Shown in pieces: positions 37,355 to 45,075 of a stretch of DNA of 64,000 nt. Below the pieces are notes generated by a model that saw nothing but the letters and a program-made list of their open reading frames with translations, was not told where the DNA came from and did not search any database. Every line of letters starts with the position of its first letter. Within the stretch, counting starts at the first letter, position 1. The position numbers were made by a program, and so were the translations under genes. Source of the stretch: Methylophaga nitratireducenticrescens (GTDB taxonomy: Bacteria > Pseudomonadota > Gammaproteobacteria > Nitrosococcales > Methylophagaceae); NCBI RefSeq assembly GCF_000260985.4, contig NC_017857.3:2232001-2296000 (forward strand), given 5' to 3'.

Positions 37355-37387
37355 TTTTAGCCCTTATACATTTGAGGATAGCAGCCA

Positions 37388-38605
37388 ATGCCACACTCAC
37401 ATGCCATCATATTATTGATTTTGATTATCCTGAGTGCCATCAGCGGTGTCTTGTTTGGCTGGTTTTTCGGTGACCTGTCATTACAAATCGGTTGGCTGGG
37501 TGACTTATTTCTCAATGCGTTGAAAATGGTGATTATCCCGCTGATTGTAGCGTCTGTTATCAGCGGTATTGGTGCGCTTGGCGATATCCGTAAACTGGGA
37601 CGCTTAGGTGGCTCCACCCTTCTCTATTATGCTTTAACAACTGCTACGGCAGTATTCATCGGCTTGGTAGTCGTAAACATCATCCAGCCCGGTGCAGGTA
37701 TTGAACTAGGTGATGCCACGGTTCCAGAGCGTATTTTGGAAAAACAGGGAACCGGCGCATCTGATATTGTGATGTCGTTGATCTCACCAAATCTATTCGC
37801 CTCTGCCACTGAGATGCAGTTATTACCGCTTATAGTTTTTGCCATATTATTTGCGATGGCGTTAACAACGATTGGCGAACGTTCCAAACCCGTCTTTGCC
37901 GTTTTTGATGGAATTAATGAAGCCATGATGAAACTGGTGATATGGATAATGTATTTTGCGCCGATCGGTATTTTCGCTTTGATTGCTGCTCGACTGGGAC
38001 TGGCCGGTGGAGGCGATGCACTGTTCCGGGAAATTCAGGCAGTGGGTTGGCATGTAGTCACCGTGTTGACAGGGCTTCTCATCCACTTTTGTTTTCTTCT
38101 TTTACTCTTGCAACTGATTGCTGGAAAAGGCTTTAGCTACTTACTGGGTATGAGTCGAGCCCTGGTGACCGGCTTTGGTACAGCCAGTTCAACAGCCACA
38201 CTTCCACTTACGATGGAAAATGCACGTGAAAATAAAGTAAGTGATAAAGCCATCAAATTTGTTTTGCCACTGGGCAGTACGGTCAATATGGATGGCACAG
38301 CACTCTATGAAGCTGCTGCAGTGTTATTTATAGCTCAGGCCTATGGCATTGATTTGACGATGACCCAACAAATTATTGTGTTTATTACGGCAACGCTTGC
38401 GGCCATCGGCGCTGCAGGAATCCCTGAAGCAGGGCTGGTCACCATGGTCATCGTGCTTAGTGCGGTAGGTTTGCCATTGGATGGTATTGCACTGTTACTG
38501 GCAGTGGACTGGTTTCTGGATCGATTCCGTACTGTAGTCAATATCTGGGGTGACAGTGTTGGAGCCAAAGTCATTGATACGTTAGTTATAAAAAAGGCGC
38601 GTTAA
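37388..38605 (+). CDS. Dicarboxylate/amino acid:cation symporter (DAACS family)
   Basis: 405 residues with about eight membrane helices and two re-entrant loops. The family motifs are the serine-rich loop GFGTASSTATLPLTMENA and NMDGTALYEAAAVLFIAQAY followed by GIPEAGLVTMVIVLSAVGLP. Imports glutamate, aspartate or C4-dicarboxylates with sodium or protons; which one is not clear. The last codons (AAA AAG GCG CGT TAA) form the left half of a terminator now split by the hipBA insertion. Confidence 0.9.
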   Translation: MPHSHAIILLILIILSAISGVLFGWFFGDLSLQIGWLGDLFLNALKMVIIPLIVASVISGIGALGDIRKLGRLGGSTLLYYALTTATAVFIGLVVVNIIQPGAGIELGDATVPERILEKQGTGASDIVMSLISPNLFASATEMQLLPLIVFAILFAMALTTIGERSKPVFAVFDGINEAMMKLVIWIMYFAPIGIFALIAARLGLAGGGDALFREIQAVGWHVVTVLTGLLIHFCFLLLLLQLIAGKGFSYLLGMSRALVTGFGTASSTATLPLTMENARENKVSDKAIKFVLPLGSTVNMDGTALYEAAAVLFIAQAYGIDLTMTQQIIVFITATLAAIGAAGIPEAGLVTMVIVLSAVGLPLDGIALLLAVDWFLDRFRTVVNIWGDSVGAKVIDTLVIKKAR

Positions 38606-38651
38606 AGCCTAGGCGTTAAATTTAAAGCGTGGCTAGACCCAAGAGTTTTAC

Positions 38652-38670
38652 GCGTCACCAATGGTGGCGC
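38652..38670 (+). terminator. Terminator inside the left end of the hipBA element
   Basis: GCG-t-CACC / GGTG-g-CGC hairpin with a three-base loop and tail ATTTTTAT. It would insulate hipBA from readthrough out of the symporter gene, whose own terminator is disrupted. Confidence 0.6.
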
Positions 38671-38725
38671 ATTTTTATATCAAATAGACAGAATATCCGA
38701 GATAAATGAGCCTCTTTGGTTAGAC

Positions 38726-38777
38726 TTGCATCATTGATAATGTTTGATATGCTATGCATTTATATACATCTATGCAT
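38726..38777 (+). promoter_or_regulatory. hipBA promoter with repeated CTATGCAT boxes
   Basis: -35 TTGCAT (38726-38731), 16-bp spacer, -10 TATGCT (38748-38753). Two identical palindromic-core boxes, CTATGCAT at 38752-38759 and 38770-38777, are spaced 18 bp, so they lie on nearly the same face of the helix. One overlaps the -10. They are good candidates for HipB binding and autorepression. Confidence 0.55.
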
Positions 38778-38789
38778 GGTAAATTAATC

Positions 38790-39113
38790 ATGAGCAAGAA
38801 AAACGAAAGAGGAAAATCCCCCGTTCTCCTACCTGCGCGGGAGCGGATCCTGCAGCAGATGGGGGAAAACATCATGCTGGCCAGAAAGCGCCGTAATCTC
38901 ACCATGGAAATGGTCGCTGAGCGTGCTGATACAACGCGCCTGACCGTTTCTAATATTGAGAAGGGGAGTCCGTCTGTCGCCATTGGTCATTACCTGAATG
39001 TGCTTGCCGTACTTCATCAAGAGCAGGATTTTCTGAAGCTGGCGGCGGATGACGAGCTAGGGCGGAAGCTTGCTGATATTAAGCTCAAAAACACAAGGAT
39101 CGCGACTAAATGA
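38790..39113 (+). CDS. hipB: HipB-like antitoxin / XRE repressor
   Basis: 107 residues from the ATG at 38790 (MSKKNERGKSPV); an upstream ATG at 38754 would read through the operator boxes and is unlikely. Residues about 22-80 are a helix-turn-helix of the Cro/CI type (RILQQMGENIMLARKRRNLT, MEMVAERADTTRLTVSNIEK). HipB proteins bind and neutralise the HipA kinase and repress the operon. The stop overlaps the hipA start (ATGA), the usual coupling. Confidence 0.88.
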   Translation: MSKKNERGKSPVLLPARERILQQMGENIMLARKRRNLTMEMVAERADTTRLTVSNIEKGSPSVAIGHYLNVLAVLHQEQDFLKLAADDELGRKLADIKLKNTRIATK

Positions 39114-40495
39114 AAAGAATAAAAGTTTATGCTGACTGGCTAGGACTGCCTGGCACCATTTTCGTCGGAGAGCTGACGGTTGACGTTGTGAGGGGGAAAG
39201 AAGCCTATCGGTTCAACTATGCCGAAGAATGGCTTGCGTCTCCTCATTCCCTGGAAATCGATCCGGAGCTTTCGCTTTATAAGGGGGATCTGTTCCCCCG
39301 TTCAGGCAATGACAATTTCCGCGCCTTTCTTGATTCTGCCCCTGACCGGTGGGGAAAGTTGCTGATGAAACGTCACGAGGCTATTGATGCAAGACTTGAT
39401 AGCAGGAAAGAGCAGACCTTGTATGAGTCAGATTTCCTGCTGGGCGTGCATGACAGTTACAGGATGGGTGGGTTTCGTTACAAGTTGGATAATGAAGGGC
39501 CTTTCTTGAGTGACAATGACTCATTGGCTGCGCCCCATGTCGCCAGCCTGGGAGAGCTGGAGCATGCAGCAAAGATTGTAGAGGAGAATAAATCCATTCC
39601 TTCTGATGAAGAACTGGCTGAGTATCGCCGCTGGCTGAACATGCTGATCGCACCCGGCTCTTCACTGGGTGGCGCGAGGCCCAAAGCCTGCGTTCTTGAT
39701 GAGGATGGGTATTGGATTGCCAAGTTTCCCAGCAAGATGGATGAGTACGATGTTGGCGCCTGGGAATATGTGACCGGTCAGATAGCTACCGAAGCTGGCC
39801 TTGATATGAGCCTGGGTGATGTAAAAAAGTTTACGAGTCAGTATTCAACGTATCTTTCAAAGCGGTTTGACCGCACGTTACGTGAGGGTTCACTGGTTCG
39901 TGTTCACTTCGCTTCGGCGATAACCCAGCTTGGCTATTACGATGACAAAGCCGATCAGGGCGGCGGTTATTTTCAATCACCTGATCCTGAACATCACCAT
40001 CCAGCAAGCTATCTGGAACTTGCTGCCTTTATCAGCCGTTATGGGGTGAACATTGAGCCCGATCTGGCTGAGTTGTTCCGACGTATAGTCTTCAACGTGG
40101 CTGTAAAAAATACGGATGATCACTTAAGAAATCATGGGTTTTTACATGACGGATCCGGCTGGAAGCTGTCTCCGGCCTATGACATTAACCCAAATCCGGA
40201 AGGAACAGGGCTTAGTCTCAATATCAGTGAGACAAATAATGAACTCAACCTAGGGCTTGTAATCGACCAGGCAAAACATTTTAGGCTGTCTGAAGGTGAT
40301 GCCATCGAGATCGTTCATCAGGTGGTTGCTACCACAGCTCGATACGAAGAGTTTGCCAGGCATGCCGGCCTTGATAGCCAGGAAATAAGGTTAATGCAGC
40401 GGGCTTTCATGATGCCGGATGAGGCTGATGAGCAGTTAGCTAATTATGGCTACTCGCGCAGCCCATCCAGATCTGCACCAACAAGCCCGAACTGA
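39110..40495 (+). CDS. hipA: HipA-like serine/threonine kinase toxin
   Basis: 461 residues. N-terminal HipA domain (about 1-100), then the kinase core. The P-loop-like SSLGGARPKA (about 184-193), catalytic loop NTDDHLRNHGFL and metal-binding SPAYDINPNP are all intact, so it should be active. E. coli HipA phosphorylates glutamyl-tRNA synthetase, causing growth arrest and persistence; the target here is unknown and could differ. The gene ends before a hairpin at 40514. It looks functional, not decayed. Confidence 0.92.
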   Translation: MKRIKVYADWLGLPGTIFVGELTVDVVRGKEAYRFNYAEEWLASPHSLEIDPELSLYKGDLFPRSGNDNFRAFLDSAPDRWGKLLMKRHEAIDARLDSRKEQTLYESDFLLGVHDSYRMGGFRYKLDNEGPFLSDNDSLAAPHVASLGELEHAAKIVEENKSIPSDEELAEYRRWLNMLIAPGSSLGGARPKACVLDEDGYWIAKFPSKMDEYDVGAWEYVTGQIATEAGLDMSLGDVKKFTSQYSTYLSKRFDRTLREGSLVRVHFASAITQLGYYDDKADQGGGYFQSPDPEHHHPASYLELAAFISRYGVNIEPDLAELFRRIVFNVAVKNTDDHLRNHGFLHDGSGWKLSPAYDINPNPEGTGLSLNISETNNELNLGLVIDQAKHFRLSEGDAIEIVHQVVATTARYEEFARHAGLDSQEIRLMQRAFMMPDEADEQLANYGYSRSPSRSAPTSPN

Positions 40496-40513
40496 CCTTT
40501 GATACATCAAAGC

Positions 40514-40547
40514 AAAAGGCACCTTCAATTATTTGAAGATGCCTTTT
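40514..40547 (+). terminator. Terminator after hipA
   Basis: Long imperfect hairpin AAAAGGCACCTTCAA (40514-40528) pairing with TTTGAAGATGCCTTTT (40532-40547), one mismatch in the stem, followed by CTTTT. Confidence 0.8.
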
Positions 40548-40649
40548 CTTTTAAGAGCCCTTTATAGACTGGACGTTAAGCGTTTATAGCAACACTTTAG
40601 TTTAACGTCTAGCGTTAAAGCGCCTTTTTCAGTAAGTAATATTAGCGAA

Positions 40650-42542
40650 CTACTCTTCTTCGCTTGATGTGACCCGTGATTCATAAATCTCGATGTCGGC
40701 TTCACTCCGTAATGTGTTGAGGAATGCTGCCACTTCGACGCTACCGTTCAGTCTGGTCAGATTGGATACCAATCCATCACGCATTTCAGGCTCTACATCT
40801 TCAACTGAACCCTGTTTCACATCACTTACTGCTATCACAACATAATTACCGTTCTCGGTAGTGAAACCGGCATATTGGGTTGATTCAGCATTAGGTAATC
40901 TAAAGGCTTTGTCGAGGATTTGTGCACTGATGTCCTGACTATCACGTCCATAATATGCGGCTGGCTGCCAGGTATCAGGAAAAACTTCTGTAGCTGATGC
41001 ACCAGATTCTAACTCCTGCAGTCTGGCTTCCCCCTGAATATAGGCTAGATCGCTGGCGCGCTGATAACGAAGCTGCTCGGTAATCGCTGGAGCAACGGAG
41101 TCAAATGGCAGAACAGTCGCTTCAACGTAGCTGTTCTTACGGATGACAACTAATCGAGTATCAGATAACTCTATAACTGGACTGTTAAGCTCCTGATTCA
41201 ATACATCATCTGAAAATGCTGCTTTCACAACTGCAGGGTTTTCAGCAATTCCACTACCTCCACTACGAGTAAATAAACTTGAGGTTTGAATATCCAACGT
41301 TAAACTCTCCGCGGCGATATCCAATGTTTCAGGGTTCTCATAAGTAAGGTTTGCCAGCTCTTCAGCTTTATCATAAAACTGGCGTTCAGCCTGCTGACGT
41401 TTGTATTGCAGCTCAACTTCATCTTTAACATCAGCAAACTCTATATTGCTGGATTGATCAATATCCGTTAACTGAATGATGTGGTAGCCAAACTCCGTTT
41501 TAACCGGTTCAGAGATATCGCCAACATTCTGTAAAGCAAACACTGCCTCTTCAAAAGCCGGTTCCATAACATCACGTTGAATAGCACCTAAATCTCCACC
41601 TGAAGATGCTGAACCAACATCGATTGAATATGTTTTTGCCAGCTCTTCAAAGCTTTGACCTTCTTCAAGTTTGGATTGGATTTCAGCGAGGATCTGTTCT
41701 GCTTCTTCATTATCTTCGATTAAGATATGGCTGGCACGGCGCTGTTCAGGACCAACAAACTGTGACTTATTGTCAACATAATATTGTTGCAGCTGTTCAT
41801 CACTTGCTTTTACTTGTGATGAAATTTCATCAAGTGACAGCTCCAGATAATCGAGTGAAATTTGTTCCGGTGAAGTAAAACTTGATTGGTTTGCATCAAA
41901 GAAACCACGAACATCAGCTTCATCAACTTCTGTTTCATCAAGAAAAGCTTCAAGCTTAACCACACCAAAGGCAATTTTGCGCTGTTGATTTTCCAGTTTT
42001 AATAGCCTTTCTACCTCAACCTGAGAGACCAGCGTGCTGCCTTCAATATTTTGTACCAGCTGCTGCCCCAAAAGATCATCACGCAGACTTGCTTCATAAG
42101 ATGTCGGAGTAAAACCTGCTCTGGCCAGGACCATTTGATATTGTTCACTATCAAATGTGCCATCACGCTGAAATGCGGGAGTTTGTTGGATGAATTGGGC
42201 AATTTGACGGTCACTTATTCGAAGGCCAAGATCATCAACAGCAGAACGAATTAGCTGTTGCTCGATAAGGTCATCCAGAACGACATAACGGATTTCAGCA
42301 TTATCAAACATTTCGGGATTGAATTCTTCGCCCATCATTTCACGCATTTGGTCCCGATAACGCTGGACGGCTTGTAATAATTCCGGCTGAGTGATTTCTT
42401 CACCATTAATTTCAGCCACGATGGTGTCACTTGGTCCGGAGACATAAGAGTTCACCCCCCAGAGTGCAAACGGAATGCTGATTAAGCCAACAATAAACCA
42501 AGCAATCCAACCTTGGGCGCGATCACGTATGAAATGCAACAT
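40650..42542 (-). CDS. ppiD: Periplasmic folding chaperone PpiD
   Basis: 630 residues. One N-terminal membrane helix (GWIAWFIVGLISIPFALWGV) anchors it to the inner membrane; a SurA-like chaperone domain follows, then a parvulin-type domain (about 265-360: RRASHILIEDNEEAEQIL, SASSGGDLGAIQRDVMEPAF, VKTEFGYHIIQLTDI). PpiD helps newly exported outer-membrane proteins leave the Sec channel. It follows hupB and two tRNA genes, the common gammaproteobacterial order. Confidence 0.94.
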   Translation of the reverse strand: MLHFIRDRAQGWIAWFIVGLISIPFALWGVNSYVSGPSDTIVAEINGEEITQPELLQAVQRYRDQMREMMGEEFNPEMFDNAEIRYVVLDDLIEQQLIRSAVDDLGLRISDRQIAQFIQQTPAFQRDGTFDSEQYQMVLARAGFTPTSYEASLRDDLLGQQLVQNIEGSTLVSQVEVERLLKLENQQRKIAFGVVKLEAFLDETEVDEADVRGFFDANQSSFTSPEQISLDYLELSLDEISSQVKASDEQLQQYYVDNKSQFVGPEQRRASHILIEDNEEAEQILAEIQSKLEEGQSFEELAKTYSIDVGSASSGGDLGAIQRDVMEPAFEEAVFALQNVGDISEPVKTEFGYHIIQLTDIDQSSNIEFADVKDEVELQYKRQQAERQFYDKAEELANLTYENPETLDIAAESLTLDIQTSSLFTRSGGSGIAENPAVVKAAFSDDVLNQELNSPVIELSDTRLVVIRKNSYVEATVLPFDSVAPAITEQLRYQRASDLAYIQGEARLQELESGASATEVFPDTWQPAAYYGRDSQDISAQILDKAFRLPNAESTQYAGFTTENGNYVVIAVSDVKQGSVEDVEPEMRDGLVSNLTRLNGSVEVAAFLNTLRSEADIEIYESRVTSSEEE

Positions 42543-42581
42543 AGGAGTGAACCTTCTTCACGAATGTGGGTTAATTTAAGC

Positions 42582-42607
42582 AAAAAAAAAGGCGCATAGA
42601 ATGCGCC
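42582..42607 (-). terminator. Terminator of the hupB/tRNA transcript
   Basis: On the minus strand GGCGCAT, TCT loop, ATGCGCC (42607-42591) is followed by nine T (42590-42582). It lies 12 bases after tRNA-Asp and before ppiD. Confidence 0.93.
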
Positions 42608-42619
42608 CTTCTTTTGTAT

Positions 42620-42696
42620 TGGCGGAGCGGACGGGACTCGAACCCGCGACCTCCGGCGTGACAGGCCAGCATTCTAACCAGCTGAACTACCGCTCC
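42620..42696 (-). tRNA. tRNA-Asp (GUC)
   Basis: 77 nt with encoded CCA. Starts GGAGCGGTAGTTCAGC, anticodon loop CCTGTCACG (anticodon GTC), T-arm GGGTTCGAGTCCC, acceptor CCGCTCC-G-CCA. All arms pair. Confidence 0.97.
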
Positions 42697-42705
42697 TGAT
42701 ATTCC

Positions 42706-42781
42706 TGGTGGGTGCTGAGGGGTTCGAACCCCCGACCCTCGCCTTGTAAGGGCGATGCTCTCCCAGCTGAGCTAAGCACCC
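42706..42781 (-). tRNA. tRNA-Val (UAC)
   Basis: 76 nt with encoded CCA. Starts GGGTGCTTAGCTCAGC, anticodon loop CCTTACAAG (anticodon TAC), T-arm GGGTTCGAACCCC, acceptor GCACCC-A-CCA. It lies 13 bases after the hupB stop and 9 bases before tRNA-Asp, so the three may be one transcript. Confidence 0.97.
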
Positions 42782-42794
42782 CAGAAAAAAGAAA

Positions 42795-43067
42795 CTAGTT
42801 TACAGCATCCTTCAGGGCTTTACCAGCTTTAAATGCAGGAATTTTAGCAGCTGCAATTTTGATTTCTTCGCCGGTGCGTGGGTTACGGCCGGTACGAGCA
42901 GCACGCTCACGAACAGAAAAAGTACCGAAGCCAACCAGAGTAACTTGATCGCCTTTACTTAACGCCTTGGTGACTGCAGAAGTCACGCCGTCAACAGCCA
43001 GAGCTGCTTTCGCTTTTGAAATGTCTGCGGCCGCAGCAACTGCATCGATTAATTCAGATTTATTCAC
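42795..43067 (-). CDS. hupB: DNA-binding protein HU-beta
   Basis: 90 residues, the full HU length. The N-terminus [20 protein letters not shown] and the DNA-bending arm [20 protein letters not shown] are typical. HU is an abundant dimer that bends and compacts DNA. It lies upstream of tRNA-Val/tRNA-Asp and ppiD; lon, a frequent upstream neighbour, is not present here. Confidence 0.97.
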   Translation of the reverse strand: MNKSELIDAVAAAADISKAKAALAVDGVTSAVTKALSKGDQVTLVGFGTFSVRERAARTGRNPRTGEEIKIAAAKIPAFKAGKALKDAVN

Positions 43068-43153
43068 AGCTTAATTCCTCGTGTCGTTTATATTATGTAT
43101 TGAAATCCCAAAAGACACACTATATATCCTGGCGCACCTTATTGGTTGTGTGT

Positions 43154-43182
43154 ATCTAACTACAGCAAAAACAGTGTGTCAA
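43154..43182 (-). promoter_or_regulatory. Probable hupB promoter
   Basis: Minus strand: -35 TTGACA (43182-43177), 17-bp spacer, -10 TTAGAT (43159-43154). The -35 is perfect, the -10 poor. It lies about 87 bp upstream of the hupB start. Confidence 0.5.
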
Positions 43183-43288
43183 GACAGTAAAACATTAGTG
43201 TCAATCACCATCATGTTTTTTTGCGAACAGCCTCTAAACTCTTGCTAAATCGGCACTTAAGCATTTACTTATATAGGCTATACTTATT

Positions 43289-44083
43289 TTAAGCACTTAT
43301 AGATTGAGCCAAAGCAACATATTGTTCAACTGATATGGTTTCTGGACGAAGTTTTGGATCGATTCCTTGATCCTCCAACGCTGCCAGGGAAACACTATTT
43401 TTCAAAGTGTTAGCGATGGTTTTTCGACGCTGACTAAATGCCTGGGTCACTAAATTACCTAATGTTTTTATACAAACATCGCCACCTAAAAACTGTTTTC
43501 TTGGTTGGATATAAATGATGGCTGACTCCACTTTAGGCGGAGGATCAAAGGCTGTAGGCGGCACAATAAATAATTGTTCTACCATACACTGGTATTGAAT
43601 CATTATACTTAACCGACCGTAACTTTTATTACCTGGCGCGGCACAAATGCGCTCTACAACCTCACGCTGAAGCATAAAGCACATATCTTCGATCAGTGGA
43701 GCCTGTTCCAGCAAATGAAATAATAAGGGCGTAGTAATGTTGTAGGGCAGATTGCCAATCACCCTTAATTTTTCATCATTCCAGGGTAATACGCTGAAAT
43801 CAAATTCCAAAGCGTCGGCCTGATGAATATGCAGATTAGCGGCGTCTTTAAACTGGTTTTGCAATATTGGCACTAAATCACGATCCAGTTCAATCACATC
43901 CAGTAATCCAGCACCTTCCAGTAATGATGCCGTTAATGCCCCGCGCCCCGGCCCTATTTCGACCAGATGCTGATCTTTTTGAGGGGCTACTGCAGCAATG
44001 ATATCCGCTATAACGGCTTCATCCTGCAAGAAGTTCTGCCCAAATCGTTTGCGTGCTTTCGGATAATGTCGCTGATCAGTCAT
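43289..44083 (-). CDS. rsmA: 16S rRNA (adenine1518/1519-N6) dimethyltransferase
   Basis: 264 residues (also called KsgA). Dimethylates two adjacent adenines near the 3' end of 16S rRNA late in small-subunit assembly. AdoMet motif LVEIGPGRGALTASLLEGAG and catalytic NLPYNITTPLLF are present. Overlaps pdxA by 4 bp; the lptD-surA-pdxA-rsmA order is that of E. coli. Confidence 0.97.
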   Translation of the reverse strand: MTDQRHYPKARKRFGQNFLQDEAVIADIIAAVAPQKDQHLVEIGPGRGALTASLLEGAGLLDVIELDRDLVPILQNQFKDAANLHIHQADALEFDFSVLPWNDEKLRVIGNLPYNITTPLLFHLLEQAPLIEDMCFMLQREVVERICAAPGNKSYGRLSIMIQYQCMVEQLFIVPPTAFDPPPKVESAIIYIQPRKQFLGGDVCIKTLGNLVTQAFSQRRKTIANTLKNSVSLAALEDQGIDPKLRPETISVEQYVALAQSISA

Positions 44084-45075
44084 GCAGTTCTTCTGGATAA
44101 TGACATTGTTTCCGCCATATTGATTGCAGCCTGGAGGCTCGTTGCACTTGCATTGCCTGAAGCGGCAAGATCAAGAGCGGTACCGTGGTCAACCGAAGTT
44201 CGGATAAATGGGAGACCCAGAGTAATATTCACAGCATCACCAAAACCTTGATGCTTAAGCACCGGCAGCCCCTGATCGTGATACATCGCTAATACAGCGT
44301 CATACTCTGCAAGGCGAGACTTCACGAAAATAGTGTCTGCTGGCCATGGACCGTTAAACTCATAGCCTTGCTCACGTATGAGCTTAATTGCAGGTTCGAT
44401 TACGGTTTGTTCTTCTGCCCCCAGATGTCCGCCCTCACCAGCATGCGGATTTAAACCACATACTGCTATTCGTGGGTGTTTTAATCCAAAGCTAAAATGC
44501 AGACCATTGGCCAGAATGCGCATGATTTGCAGCAGACTCTGTTGAGTAACAGCATCGCTCACTTCACGTAGTGGTAAATGTGTTGTTGCCAACGCCACAC
44601 GAAGTTCAGGTGTTGCCAGCATCATCACAACTTTATTGACACCAGCACCATCAGCGAAAAACTCGGTATGGCCGCTAAATGGAATCTGAGCATCATTAAT
44701 GACACCTTTATGCACCGGTGCGGTAACAACAGCATCGAAAGTCCCATCAAGACAGCCATTCAGCGCGAGTTGCAATGTATCAATTACATAGGCTGAATTA
44801 GCAGGATTCAATTTCCCAGGCACCACTTTTTCTGCGAGTTTACTCGCCAGATAGACAATACGACCAGCTTCACCTGGTTTAGGGTCCGAATTCGGATCAA
44901 ACTCAACCAGCTTTAATGGTAACGATAATTCATCTGCACGTTGCTGAAGCAGCTCTGGATCCGCAATAACGACTATTTCATGGCGTTGGCCCTGTTGTGC
45001 CAGCTGAATACATAGGTCGGGGCCAATTCCAGCGGGCTCACCTGAAGTCAGTGCTATGCGGCAAATATCACTCAA
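44080..45075 (-). CDS. pdxA: 4-hydroxythreonine-4-phosphate dehydrogenase
   Basis: 331 residues. NAD-dependent step of pyridoxal 5'-phosphate synthesis. Signatures are ALTSGEPAGIGPDLC, VTAPVHKGVINDAQIPFSGH and the metal-binding region AMYHDQGLPVLKHQGFGDAV. Overlaps both surA and rsmA by 4 bp, so three genes are coupled in translation. Confidence 0.97.
   Translation of the reverse strand: MSDICRIALTSGEPAGIGPDLCIQLAQQGQRHEIVVIADPELLQQRADELSLPLKLVEFDPNSDPKPGEAGRIVYLASKLAEKVVPGKLNPANSAYVIDTLQLALNGCLDGTFDAVVTAPVHKGVINDAQIPFSGHTEFFADGAGVNKVVMMLATPELRVALATTHLPLREVSDAVTQQSLLQIMRILANGLHFSFGLKHPRIAVCGLNPHAGEGGHLGAEEQTVIEPAIKLIREQGYEFNGPWPADTIFVKSRLAEYDAVLAMYHDQGLPVLKHQGFGDAVNITLGLPFIRTSVDHGTALDLAASGNASATSLQAAINMAETMSLSRRTA

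Larger units (their letters stand above)
38599..40620. mobile_element. hipBA-carrying insertion with terminal inverted repeats and 9-bp direct repeats
   Basis: The flanks are a direct repeat GCGTTAAAG (38599-38607 and 40612-40620), the apparent target duplication. Inside lie imperfect inverted ends: TAGGCGTTAAATTTAAAG from 38610 inward and, reading inward from 40611 on the minus strand, TAGACGTTAAACTAAAG; over about 26 columns 21 match. The interior (about 2.0 kb) holds only hipB, hipA and terminators, with no transposase. I infer a non-autonomous element moved by an enzyme in trans; the family is not recognised. The left end has two extra bases between repeat and inverted end. Confidence 0.7.
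38591..40629. terminator. Terminator split in two by the hipBA insertion
   Basis: Left half AAAAAGGCGC at 38591-38600 (inside the symporter's last codons), right half GCGCCTTTTT at 40620-40629. With the insertion removed and one copy of the 9-bp duplication kept, the sequence would be a perfect 10-bp stem with loop GTTAAA and a T tail, shared by the convergent symporter and ppiD genes. The two halves are now about 2 kb apart. Confidence 0.75.

Noticed and set aside
38599-38626. Xer/dif-type site flanking hipBA
   Set aside because: The 11-6-11 layout with recognisable XerC and XerD arms is not present; a target duplication with inverted ends explains the sequence better.
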